Both the position numbers and the translations under genes were made by a program. From Clostridiales bacterium (GTDB lineage: Bacteria; Bacillota; Clostridia; Lachnospirales; Lachnospiraceae): DNA of 64,000 nucleotides. Every line of letters starts with the position of its first letter. Position 1 is the stretch's first letter. This document shows positions 7,914-15,211 of this stretch, one piece after another. Location of the stretch: NCBI GenBank assembly GCA_012839295.1, contig DUNO01000007.1, positions 1-64,000 of the forward strand. Direction: 5' to 3'. The notes beneath the pieces are model-generated. The model ran no database searches. It was given only the letters and a program-made list of their open reading frames with translations, and was not told where the DNA came from.

Positions 7914-9341
7914 GATATCAATTGTCTTATTCAAAAAATCAAAGGTTGCTGTTGTACCATGCTTACCTGATTTTATTTTTAAATTGCCGTGAAGCTTATC
8001 CTCTACCAGGGATTGGACGATCTTCAGACCCAAGCCTTCCTGTTTGATATTCTCCACATTAAAGCCGTGCCCGTTATCGGATACCTTAATCCTGGAATAC
8101 AGGGAACCCTCCGTCACATTAATTCTGACTATCCCGTTATCACGCTTGGTAAAGGCATATTTCAGGGAATTCTGGAGTAATTCGTTAATCACCAGGGCTA
8201 CGGAGGTTGCAATCTCCGACTCCACTTCAAAATCATCCCCTTCCAGAAGAATCTCGATATTGTACTGGGGCTGATAAAAATATCGGGTCACATTGTTCTT
8301 GATATTTAATATGACATCTCCGATTTTTACATAGTCGATACCGCTCTGGGATAACAGCTGATGTGTTACGGAGATGGACAGGATGCGGTCCATGGTCTCC
8401 TTCAGTACGTTTTTTGTCTCATCGTTCTCCGTCCTTCTGATTTGAAGGCGTAACAGGGATGCAATGGTCTGCAGATTATTTTTAATCCTGTGGTGCATCT
8501 CCTTGATTGCCACTGATTTAAGAATGAGCTCCTTCTCCTGCTTGCGCATCCAGGTCATATCCCGGATGATTACGGCAAACTCTACCTCATTCCTTCCCAG
8601 ATAGATATTACTGATACTGAGGGTGTACTTGCCCACCGTTATCTCAGTAAATATATTCTTCTGGTTTCCGTTCACAGGTTTTCCCTTACCCTGGTCGGAT
8701 TTGATAAGGCAGATATTCTCATAGGACTGTCCCAGCACATCTTCAATATATCCAAGGTTATGATACAAATCCTTTGCTATGGAATTACGGAAGGTTACCG
8801 TTCCTTCCTGATTTACCATAATGAGTGCCTCTTCAATGCATTCTGCAAGCCAGCTGTTTTCATTGCCCATATGGGTCAGCACATTGGCTATGGTCTTATA
8901 GCTCTGCTCCGATAATTGAAGGCGCTCACCGATGGTATACTGTTCCTCCATGCGCTTCTCCCGGATGAGTGTTCCAATCAGCCTTTCTCCGTTCTTAATC
9001 GGTTCCACCGACTGAATTACATAGGTATTCTCCTGGGTCAACGCTTTCATGTGCTTCGTGGGAACCCCAAGCCGGGCGGTCCTGGCTACCGCCGGTTCAT
9101 TCTCCTTCTTTGCCATCATGCCGACAACGCTGTTCTTATAGGAGGAAGGAACTCCGGAAGGCTTTGCCTCTGCTACAACAACAGAATCTCCGTTATCTAA
9201 GGGACAGTCGATGAAAGCATCCGCATCTTCCAGATTTGCCAGCGACTGAAGGACGGTTGACATAATCCTGATGCTCCCGATTTCATCATCGGTCAGATCA
9301 GTATATTGCTTGCAAAGCTCATAGATAATATCCTTCTCCAC
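7899..9341 (-). CDS. eutW: EutW ethanolamine-sensing histidine kinase
   Basis: This is the sensor of the EutVW pair, a soluble kinase that phosphorylates EutV in response to ethanolamine. The 480-residue protein has an N-terminal sensory domain (about 1-140, PdtaS/HisKA_2-associated type), a PAS-like region (about 160-270), a HisKA_2 box with the phospho-acceptor histidine in AIKEMHHRIKNNLQTIASLL, and a C-terminal ATPase with VINELLQNSLKYAF and SDNGHGF. No membrane segments are visible. The start is GTG at 9339-9341, directly after the eutV stop, with GGGAG upstream, so the two genes are translationally coupled. Its last bases belong to the eutA-leader antiterminator. Confidence 0.93.
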   Translation of the reverse strand: MEKDIIYELCKQYTDLTDDEIGSIRIMSTVLQSLANLEDADAFIDCPLDNGDSVVVAEAKPSGVPSSYKNSVVGMMAKKENEPAVARTARLGVPTKHMKALTQENTYVIQSVEPIKNGERLIGTLIREKRMEEQYTIGERLQLSEQSYKTIANVLTHMGNENSWLAECIEEALIMVNQEGTVTFRNSIAKDLYHNLGYIEDVLGQSYENICLIKSDQGKGKPVNGNQKNIFTEITVGKYTLSISNIYLGRNEVEFAVIIRDMTWMRKQEKELILKSVAIKEMHHRIKNNLQTIASLLRLQIRRTENDETKNVLKETMDRILSISVTHQLLSQSGIDYVKIGDVILNIKNNVTRYFYQPQYNIEILLEGDDFEVESEIATSVALVINELLQNSLKYAFTKRDNGIVRINVTEGSLYSRIKVSDNGHGFNVENIKQEGLGLKIVQSLVEDKLHGNLKIKSGKHGTTATFDFLNKTIDIVSVT

Positions 9342-9926
9342 TTAAGCTCCCGCCTTCATGAGTATAATTTCTGCAACTCTCTTCATTGATATATCTTTTT
9401 TTCTACTGACACTCCTAATATAATTATAAGCATCCTGCTCACTCAGATTACATTGGCTCATGATAATTCCTTTTGCTTTTTCTATCGCCTTACGATTCTC
9501 CAGCCGCTCGGATACCTCTTTAAAATCCTGCCGCAGTTTTTTCATCTCCCTGCTTCTTGCCACAGCCAGTTCTATGCTTGGTATCAATGACTTTTCATCG
9601 ATGGGTTTTACCAGATAGCCTCCGACTCCGCTTCTCTTGGCTCCTTCGATAAATTCCTTTTCATTATAAGCGGTTAATAATACTACGGTCTCTGCCAGGC
9701 CTTCCTCATGTATAATTCTAGCTGCTGATATTCCGTCCAGCAGGGGCATCTTAATATCCATAAGTACCAAATCCGGATTATTCTTCCTGCAGAGCTCAAT
9801 GGCGTCAAAGCCATCCCCTGCCTCTCCAAGCACATGGCAGCCCTTACTCTCCAGCATTTCCTTCAAATCCATTCTGGTGATCGGTTCATCGTCAATTACA
9901 ACAACACGTAACCCTTCCTTTGCCAT
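9342..9926 (-). CDS. eutV: EutV response regulator with RNA-binding ANTAR domain
   Basis: This 194-residue regulator has a receiver domain (about 1-125) and an ANTAR domain (about 135-190). In the receiver, acidic residues lie in VIDDE and the phospho-acceptor Asp in LVLMDIKMPLLDG. The ANTAR domain is recognised by the KAIEKAKGIIMSQCNLSEQDAY helix run. In Enterococcus and Listeria, phosphorylated EutV binds paired stem-loops in eut leaders and prevents termination. Matching structures occur here upstream of eutS and eutA. The ATG has GGGAGG upstream, and a promoter-like sequence lies in the gap after eutP. Confidence 0.95.
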   Translation of the reverse strand: MAKEGLRVVVIDDEPITRMDLKEMLESKGCHVLGEAGDGFDAIELCRKNNPDLVLMDIKMPLLDGISAARIIHEEGLAETVVLLTAYNEKEFIEGAKRSGVGGYLVKPIDEKSLIPSIELAVARSREMKKLRQDFKEVSERLENRKAIEKAKGIIMSQCNLSEQDAYNYIRSVSRKKDISMKRVAEIILMKAGA

Positions 9927-9990
9927 CTTTACCTCCCATTATTTTTAACGTATTTTCTGTTTCGCCACTAATAATACAGTGCTTGGAAAA

Positions 9991-10019
9991 TTCTTAAGGG
10001 ATAATCCGTTCGATGTCAA
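9991..10019 (-). promoter_or_regulatory. Candidate promoter for eutVW
   Basis: On the minus strand a perfect -35 TTGACA (10014-10019) stands 17 nt from a weak -10 TAAGAA (9991-9996), between eutP and eutV. It would give a low basal level of the sensor pair independent of the attenuated eutS promoter. The -10 matches poorly, so confidence is limited. Confidence 0.4.
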
Positions 10020-10032
10020 CCCTATACACAGG

Positions 10033-10491
10033 TCACTTTTCCTCCTTCTTCTCCAGAAAATTTAAGTACTGAAACAATTCACCAAACCCGGTACCCGTAA
10101 TGCTGCTTATTACAAATACCCTTTCTGCTCCGGCCATTTCCAAAAACCGTACCGCCTCTGCCACCTGAGCCTCTGTTGCAATATCCTCCTTGGTAACCAG
10201 TCCGATTGCCGGCTTTGCAAAAGAACTGGCATATGCCGGCGGAAACATGGTTCCGTTTTCCGTTGCATCCTGAACCAACAGGATGAGGTCTGCGTCTACC
10301 GAGGCCACCGTAAGAGCCCCCCGCAGTCTGGCGCGCTCCAGATATTCTCCCGGTGTATCAATGATGCTTCCGTTCACCACCTGTATGGTCTGGGTTTTAT
10401 GGTATATGATATCCTCCTCATTGATACGCTGGCAGAAGGTTGTCTTGCCTGCCGCGGAACGGCCAATCAGTATTACTGTTTTATTATTCAT
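10033..10491 (-). CDS. eutP: EutP small GTPase-like protein (ethanolamine operon)
   Basis: EutP is a P-loop protein of eut and pdu operons; acetate kinase activity has been reported for the Salmonella homologue. The 152-residue sequence has the Walker A motif GRSAAGKTTF at about 9-18, a switch-like DTPGEYLE, and a TKED base-recognition-like motif. It follows eutS and precedes eutV. The ribosome site before the ATG is weak, and a gap of about 60 nt separates it from eutS. Confidence 0.93.
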   Translation of the reverse strand: MNNKTVILIGRSAAGKTTFCQRINEEDIIYHKTQTIQVVNGSIIDTPGEYLERARLRGALTVASVDADLILLVQDATENGTMFPPAYASSFAKPAIGLVTKEDIATEAQVAEAVRFLEMAGAERVFVISSITGTGFGELFQYLNFLEKKEEK

Positions 10492-10551
10492 TAACGTACC
10501 ATACCCGTCTTTAAGTTAGTTTATGCCTATACTATACTGTATGTCCTTCTC

Positions 10552-10902
10552 TTAAGATTTAGTAATAGAAGTTGAAGCAAATCCCAATACTGAGCAGAGC
10601 ATATGTATTACATCATGCAATGCCGCTTCCACCGCAGCTACATCTCCCGTAATCACCAATGATCCGCTGAACCGGTCGACAAAGCCGATGGTCACATCCG
10701 CGGCTTTGCTTGCTACGTCTGCAGCTATAATCGCACCTTCCGAGGGAGTTATTGTGAAAATACCTATGGCTCCTTCCCCTTTCACCAATCCCATCTTGCT
10801 ATACAGATCCGGTACCGGATTTGCTATGATATGTGCCAACGTAACCTGCTTACCAGGTACAAACTCCTGTATAATCCGTTTCTTTTCATCTAATTCAATC
10901 AA
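10552..10902 (-). CDS. eutS: EutS bent-hexamer shell protein (first gene of the operon)
   Basis: EutS is a BMC-domain shell protein of the circularly permuted, bent type thought to shape shell edges. It shows the typical [17 protein letters not shown] start, [20 protein letters not shown] and a closing [14 protein letters not shown]. The likely start is TTG at 10900-10902, giving 116 residues beginning [10 protein letters not shown] longer ATG reading from 10935 would translate straight through the AGGAGGG ribosome site and adds residues the family lacks. A consensus promoter and a two-hairpin attenuator precede it. Confidence 0.9.
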   Translation of the reverse strand: MIELDEKKRIIQEFVPGKQVTLAHIIANPVPDLYSKMGLVKGEGAIGIFTITPSEGAIIAADVASKAADVTIGFVDRFSGSLVITGDVAAVEAALHDVIHMLCSVLGFASTSITKS

Positions 10903-10929
10903 GCACAACCACCCTCCTATTGTTTTTAG

Positions 10930-10961
10930 ACACAAATAACCCCTTGAATATACAAGGAGCT
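10930..10961 (-). terminator. Attenuator-type hairpin in the eutS leader
   Basis: On the minus strand AGCUCCUUG pairs with CAAGGGGUU around loop UAUAUU, followed by the moderately U-rich UAUUUGUGU. The stem is 9 bp with two wobble pairs, so it is a weak terminator by itself. Its 5' arm overlaps the second small leader hairpin, the same arrangement as at eutA. Confidence 0.5.
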
Positions 10962-11000
10962 ATCATCACTCTAAGAATAGAAAAGCACTAACGTCGCGCT
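10957..11000 (-). promoter_or_regulatory. Candidate EutV (ANTAR) antiterminator in the eutS leader
   Basis: Hairpin 1 (10984-11000, minus strand) pairs AGCGC with GUGCU around loop GACGUUA. Hairpin 2 (10957-10971) pairs GAGU with GCUC around loop GAUGAUA. Hairpin 2 shares GCUC with the 5' arm of the terminator-like hairpin. The loops resemble GACGUA in the eutA leader. The stems are shorter than at eutA and the loops are 7 nt as drawn, so the call rests on the shared architecture. Confidence 0.45.
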
Positions 11001-11030
11001 AATCTGCTTATTCATTTCTAATTTAACTTT

Positions 11031-11059
11031 AGATTACCACGCTCAAGCATTTTTGTCAA
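11031..11059 (-). promoter_or_regulatory. Main eut operon promoter
   Basis: On the minus strand a perfect -35 TTGACA (11054-11059) is separated by exactly 17 nt from the -10 TAATCT (11031-11036). Transcription would begin near 11024, giving a leader of about 120 nt before the eutS TTG start. Confidence 0.75.
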
Positions 11060-11214
11060 CTTTATACTACAAAAATCGTATTAACAATATTTACTTGTAA
11101 CATATTACTATCAGTTCTTTTTATGACAAAATTTTTTTGGGCAAAAATTCAGTTCTCTAGGCTGAGCATCCACACGGGTCGTCTTTGACACTTTGCTTAT
11201 CAATAATACATCGC

Positions 11215-11240
11215 AAAGCCTTAAAATGGCTTTATTTTTT
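11215..11240 (+). terminator. Orphan plus-strand terminator-like hairpin
   Basis: AAAGCC pairs with GGCTTT around a 7-nt loop and is followed by ATTTTTT on the plus strand. No plus-strand gene lies upstream of it: the 10,903-11,398 stretch has no convincing reading frame. It could end a short non-coding RNA, act as an attenuator for the osmC operon, or stop antisense transcription into the eut leader. The minus strand has no U-run here. Confidence 0.5.
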
Positions 11241-11285
11241 CGTCAAATTTGAAATTACCTCGAGCAGGCCGAGGCCAATATTATC

Positions 11286-11362
11286 AATTAATACTAGTTA
11301 ATTTTAAATATATAATAGTTGCTTAGCTAACTATTGATTTTTTATTTATAATGTGTTATATT
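11286..11362 (+). promoter_or_regulatory. Promoter of the osmC-lpd-lplA operon with two palindromic operator candidates
   Basis: The -35 TTGATT (11334-11339) and -10 TATATT (11357-11362) are 17 nt apart, placing the start near 11370. Palindrome 1 is AATTAATACTAGTTAATT (11286-11303). Palindrome 2 (11314-11335) has perfect 7-bp arms AATAGTT/AACTATT around 8 nt and overlaps the -35. AT-rich palindromes of this size are typical MarR-family sites, and a MarR gene lies at the end of the cluster. Confidence 0.6.
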
Positions 11363-11398
11363 ATTAACAAAATAACACAAAGAAGGAGAGATCGTATT

Positions 11399-11839
11399 AT
11401 GTTAACTACTTTTAAAGCAACTGCTACAAAATTACCTGAAGGTTTACAGGTTGAAGCAAATTCAAGAGGTTTTAAAATCCTTTTTGATGAACCTGAAGAT
11501 TTGGGGGGTACAGATACTGCCATGAACCCTGTTGAGGCTCTTTTATGTGCACTGGGTGCATGCCAGTCTATTGTGGCAAGCGCATTTGCAGCCGCTCATG
11601 ACATAACTTTCGATGAATTCCGTGTTGAACTGGAAGGAGATCTTGACCCGGATGGATTTATGGGTTTGGCAGACGTAAGAAACGGTTTTCAGGAAATTCG
11701 TTTTGTAATGCATTTTAAAACAAACGAACCAAAAGAAAAAATTGAAGAGTTTGCAAAATTTATAGAGAAGACCTGCCCTGTAGGCGACTGTTTGACTAAT
11801 GGTGTAAAACTGGTTTTATCTGGTGTAGCAATTGATTAG
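11399..11839 (+). CDS. OsmC/Ohr-family thiol peroxidase-like protein
   Basis: OsmC/Ohr proteins reduce organic hydroperoxides with a reactive cysteine pair and are known to be recycled by lipoylated proteins. The 146-residue sequence carries Cys55 in LCALGACQSIVAS and Cys126 in EKTCPVGDCL, the two positions of the catalytic pair; Cys50 and Cys131 are extra. The start at 11399 has AAGGAGAG eight bases upstream. The in-frame ATG at 11351 lies upstream of the -10 and is rejected. The next genes encode a lipoyl-domain dihydrolipoamide dehydrogenase and a lipoate ligase, which suggests they supply its electrons. The redox role is inferred from family and context. Confidence 0.88.
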   Translation: MLTTFKATATKLPEGLQVEANSRGFKILFDEPEDLGGTDTAMNPVEALLCALGACQSIVASAFAAAHDITFDEFRVELEGDLDPDGFMGLADVRNGFQEIRFVMHFKTNEPKEKIEEFAKFIEKTCPVGDCLTNGVKLVLSGVAID

Positions 11840-11852
11840 TTAATACTTCAGT

Positions 11853-11889
11853 AAAAAGAGCCGTTTTTATAAAATTGGCTCTTTTTTTA
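11853..11889 (+). terminator. Terminator between osmC and the lpd gene
   Basis: AAAAAGAGCC and GGCTCTTTTTTT form a stem with a loop of about 14 nt, ending in seven T. Partial readthrough would make the OsmC message more abundant than the downstream enzymes, fitting an abundant peroxidase served by less reductase. Confidence 0.75.
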
Positions 11890-11907
11890 TAGAAAGGAGA
11901 ATGATTA

Positions 11908-13584
11908 ATGATTATTAAGATGTCAGTAATTCCTGGCGGAAAAATGGGTAAAGTAGGTAAGATAAATGTGAAAATCGGTGACAAGATAGCCGCCGGTGAT
12001 ACCCTTGCACAAGTAGAAACTGCTAAAGGAAACCGCCCAATTAAAGCTACATCAGAAGGTATTGTTTGTAAAATACTATATGAAGAGGGTGCAGAAATAG
12101 CATCTAATGCCGATATGTTTGAAGTCACAGAGTGTCTTTTGGATCCTGCTGCAGCAACTATTGAAAGCACCACACAGAGGATTGATAAAGAAGTTTCTTC
12201 CGATTTACTAATAATCGGTGCCGGTCCTGGTGGATATGTAGCTGCTATTTATGCCGCTAAAAATGGCTTAAAGGTAACTTTAGTGGAAAAATCAGAATTA
12301 GGTGGTACTTGTCTTAATATCGGCTGTATACCCACAAAAGCGCTTGTTAAGTCTGCTGAAATTTGCCACAATGTAAAGAATGCCTCACTCTTTGGTGTCA
12401 AGATAGAGGGCCGGATTTCAGTAAATATGAAAGAGGTGATAGACCGTAAGGATAAGGTAAAGGGCAGACTCGTTTCCGGCGTTGATTTCCTAATGAAAAA
12501 AAATGAAATTAATGTAATCTCCGGCCTTGCAACCTTTATTGATAAGAATACCGTAACAGTAAAAGGTACTGAAAACTATACGATAAAAGCAAAAAACATT
12601 ATTATAGCAACAGGTTCAAAAATATCAAATATTGCTATCCCAGGTATAGAGCTTCCCTTTATATTGAATAGTACTACGGCACTGTCCGATCCTGAGCTGC
12701 CTAAATCCATTACCATTATTGGAGGCGGTGTAATCGGTATGGAATTTGCCTTTATATATAAAAATTTTGGTGTTGACGTCCATGTTATTGAATTTATGGA
12801 CCGGTTATTAACCATGGTTGACAGTGATATTTCAAAAGAAATACAGGACATTGCAGAAGAAGATAACATTAACATCCATACTGGTTCAAAGGTTACTAAA
12901 ATTCAGAGTTCAGTAGATGGTATGGCTGTCATAACCTATGAAGATAAGGCTGGAGAACATTTACTGGTAAGTGATAAGGTTTTGGTAGCTATTGGCAGAG
13001 AACCTAATCTGGATGGATTATCAATCGAAAAATGCGGGGTTTTATTAAACAGTAAAGGGAAAGGTATTCAGGTGGATGGTTCCATGCATACGAATATCAA
13101 TCATATTTATGCAATTGGTGATGTAACAAATATTATTCAGCTTGCTCATGTAGCTTCCCACCAGGGTATCGTTGCTGTTGATAATATCTTAGGGAAACAT
13201 AAAGTAATGGATTATTCGGCAGTTCCAAACGTAGTATTTACTTCACCTGAAATTGCAAGCGTCGGTATGGGTGAAGACGAAGCAAAAACAAAGGGCATCG
13301 ACATTACGGTTAGTAAATTTTCATATGCGGGAAACGGTAAAGCCCTTACAATGAATGAGCCCCGTGGTTTTATTAAGCTTGTTAAAAGCAATGCAACCGG
13401 GAAAATAATTGGCGGAGCAATTATAGGTGCCGATGCCTCTTCTTTAATCAGCTCATTGACCTTAGCAATTGCAAATGGATTTACAGAAAAAGAAATCTCT
13501 GAAACAATATTTCCACATCCAACTACTGGTGAAATAATTCATGAAGCAGCATTGGATTTCGGAATTGGAGCCTTGCATCAATAA
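11908..13584 (+). CDS. lpdA: Dihydrolipoamide dehydrogenase with N-terminal lipoyl domain
   Basis: The enzyme oxidises dihydrolipoamide with NAD+ or runs in reverse with NADH. Of 558 residues, 1-77 form a biotinyl/lipoyl domain with the expected lipoyl-lysine Lys40 in VETAKGN. The remainder is a class I flavin disulfide reductase: FAD motif IIGAGPGGYVAA (about 102-113), redox pair Cys135/Cys140 in GGTCLNIGCIP, NAD motif IIGGGVIGMEFA, and a C-terminal catalytic histidine in FPHPTTGEIIHEA. The ATG has AAAGGAG upstream. The lplA start overlaps its stop. No pyruvate, glycine or acetoin dehydrogenase gene is nearby, so the attached lipoyl domain is the only visible lipoylation target; this points to a dedicated partner for the OsmC protein. 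Confidence 0.93.
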   Translation: MIIKMSVIPGGKMGKVGKINVKIGDKIAAGDTLAQVETAKGNRPIKATSEGIVCKILYEEGAEIASNADMFEVTECLLDPAAATIESTTQRIDKEVSSDLLIIGAGPGGYVAAIYAAKNGLKVTLVEKSELGGTCLNIGCIPTKALVKSAEICHNVKNASLFGVKIEGRISVNMKEVIDRKDKVKGRLVSGVDFLMKKNEINVISGLATFIDKNTVTVKGTENYTIKAKNIIIATGSKISNIAIPGIELPFILNSTTALSDPELPKSITIIGGGVIGMEFAFIYKNFGVDVHVIEFMDRLLTMVDSDISKEIQDIAEEDNINIHTGSKVTKIQSSVDGMAVITYEDKAGEHLLVSDKVLVAIGREPNLDGLSIEKCGVLLNSKGKGIQVDGSMHTNINHIYAIGDVTNIIQLAHVASHQGIVAVDNILGKHKVMDYSAVPNVVFTSPEIASVGMGEDEAKTKGIDITVSKFSYAGNGKALTMNEPRGFIKLVKSNATGKIIGGAIIGADASSLISSLTLAIANGFTEKEISETIFPHPTTGEIIHEAALDFGIGALHQ

Positions 13585-14498
13585 TGAAAAAAATAATTAT
13601 ATCCGAAGAATTTGATCCCTATTTTAATATAGCTGCAGAACACCAATTATTTTTAGCCTCGGAAGAAGATCTACATTTATTTCTTTGGCAAAATGATGCT
13701 TCTGTTATCATAGGAAGAAATCAAAACTTTTACGCGGAATGTGACCTTGCATATCTTAAAGAACATAAAATTATGGCGGTCCGCAGGTTTTCCGGAGGGG
13801 GAGCTGTGTATCATGATAAAGGTAATGTCAATTTTACCTTTATTACTAAAGAAAAATCAGCCAGTCATGTTCGCTTTATAGAACTTATACAGTCTGCTAT
13901 GCTGGGACTTGGGATCGACTGTGAATTTAGCGGAAGAAATGATTTATTATACGAAAACCAGAAATTTTCCGGTCATGCTTATTATACTGACGGAGATAAT
14001 TATATGTACCATGGTACAATCCTGGTAAATGTAAATTTTGAACAATTGGGAAAAGCCCTTACACCTTCCGTATTAAAGTTAAAGTCCAAAGGGATCGAAT
14101 CTGTAAGAAGCAGAGTCATAAATTTATCGGAAATTAATAGTGAAATAACTATTCAAACGGTAATTCAAGCATTTATTAAGACCTTTGATTGCCAAAATAT
14201 AGAGTATATTAACAAAACTAATTTAGAACCGCCATTAAAGGGGCTTCTCTCGTCTGACAATTGGTTATACGTCCAATCTCCAAAATTTGATATGGAATTG
14301 GAACGTAAATTTTCCTTTGGAACTATGTCGGTTTATGTTTCTATAGCTGATAATCTGATTCAATCTATTAAAATAAATACTGATAGCCTGAAGCTTTATG
14401 ATTTCAAATCCTGTGAAAATGAACTTAAGGGAAAATACTTTACAGAACAGGCTGTATGGGATTATATTAAGCTATATATTTCGGGTCAGATCAATTGA
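13584..14498 (+). CDS. lplA: Lipoate-protein ligase
   Basis: It activates lipoate with ATP and attaches it to a lipoyl-domain lysine. The 304-residue protein has the cofactor-ligase signature RRFSGGGAVYHDKGNVNFTF at about 71-90 and a shorter C-terminal accessory domain. The ATG overlaps the stop of the lipoyl-dehydrogenase gene (TAATG), indicating translational coupling. Given that neighbour, its likely substrate is the lipoyl domain of the preceding gene product. Base composition is AT-rich like the rest of this cluster. Confidence 0.92.
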   Translation: MKKIIISEEFDPYFNIAAEHQLFLASEEDLHLFLWQNDASVIIGRNQNFYAECDLAYLKEHKIMAVRRFSGGGAVYHDKGNVNFTFITKEKSASHVRFIELIQSAMLGLGIDCEFSGRNDLLYENQKFSGHAYYTDGDNYMYHGTILVNVNFEQLGKALTPSVLKLKSKGIESVRSRVINLSEINSEITIQTVIQAFIKTFDCQNIEYINKTNLEPPLKGLLSSDNWLYVQSPKFDMELERKFSFGTMSVYVSIADNLIQSIKINTDSLKLYDFKSCENELKGKYFTEQAVWDYIKLYISGQIN

Positions 14499-14580
14499 CT
14501 AATAAAAGCTTTAAAAAAATATAGTACACCTAATGGTTTTATGTTAATATAGAGTAAAAAGAAATCAGATGGTGAATATT

Positions 14581-15015
14581 ATGTTTAATTTAGATGATTG
14601 CATCGCTTTTATTACCTGTAAAAGCGCAAAGGATTTAGCAGATTGTTTGGAGAAAAGGCTAAACCATTATAATATAACAAGGAGCCAATGGATTGCATTG
14701 TACTATATCAGAAATAATAACATGATTACACAAAAGCAATTGGCTGATAAAATGTCCCTGAAGGAACCAAGTGTTGTCCGATTACTTGATAAGATGGAGG
14801 TTCTTGGCTGGGTTAATCGAATAAGCAGTACGGATGACAAAAGAATCAAATTTTTAGCTCTGACTGAAAGCGGCCAAAAAATTGAAGCAGCCATGCTGGA
14901 TGTTGCAGAAAAGTTTAAATCTGATGTGCTTAATGGTATTTCCCATGAATACCTCGACAAATTTAAATTGACACTCAGCAAAATGCTTAGCAATATAGAA
15001 AGCGATAACAAATAG
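14581..15015 (+). CDS. MarR-family regulator, OhrR-like
   Basis: A 144-residue winged-helix repressor. The DNA-binding part is ITQKQLADKMSLKEPSVVRL followed by the wing STDDKRIKFLALTESG. The N-terminal helix has Cys7 in the block DDCIAFIT, which aligns with the peroxide-sensing cysteine block CFALY of OhrR; Cys13 and Cys22 also lie nearby. The start at 14581 is preferred over 14569 because GGTGA stands five bases before it. It has its own promoter-like TTGACT (14495-14500). It probably controls the osmC-lpd-lplA operon through the palindromes at 11,286-11,335. The regulator-target link is inference. Confidence 0.85.
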   Translation: MFNLDDCIAFITCKSAKDLADCLEKRLNHYNITRSQWIALYYIRNNNMITQKQLADKMSLKEPSVVRLLDKMEVLGWVNRISSTDDKRIKFLALTESGQKIEAAMLDVAEKFKSDVLNGISHEYLDKFKLTLSKMLSNIESDNK

Positions 15016-15082
15016 TAGAATTTTAGGGTACAAAGGCTTATGAGCCTTTAGAATAAAAGCGGTTCGCCTCCTTTATACAATA

Positions 15083-15121
15083 CCACGCAGCTCCCGGATA
15101 AAACACCGGGGAGCTGCGTGG
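15083..15121. repeat. Strong palindromic hairpin between convergent genes
   Basis: CCACGCAGCTCCCGG and CCGGGGAGCTGCGTGG form a nearly perfect 15-bp stem with a 7-8 nt loop. Neither strand has a T-run after it. It sits between the end of the MarR gene and the end of the anti-sigma gene, so it may work as a bidirectional RNA 3'-end barrier. Confidence 0.6.
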
Positions 15122-15211
15122 TCTGATACGAACGTTCTAATAGTGGCATTCATAATTGCCGCGGTTTCCACAAGCGCTGTCGTGATGATCACAGGCTAAT
15201 CCCTTTTTCCA

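Noticed and set aside
11161-11240. Possible cyclic di-GMP (GEMM) riboswitch because of CGCAAAGCC on the plus strand
   Set aside because: Only this short string fits; the flanking GNRA-type hairpin and the second conserved stem are absent.
7739-11350. Cobalamin riboswitch or EutX/Rli55-like RNA in the eut leaders
   Set aside because: No B12-box or the expected long multi-stem aptamer was seen in any eut intergenic gap.
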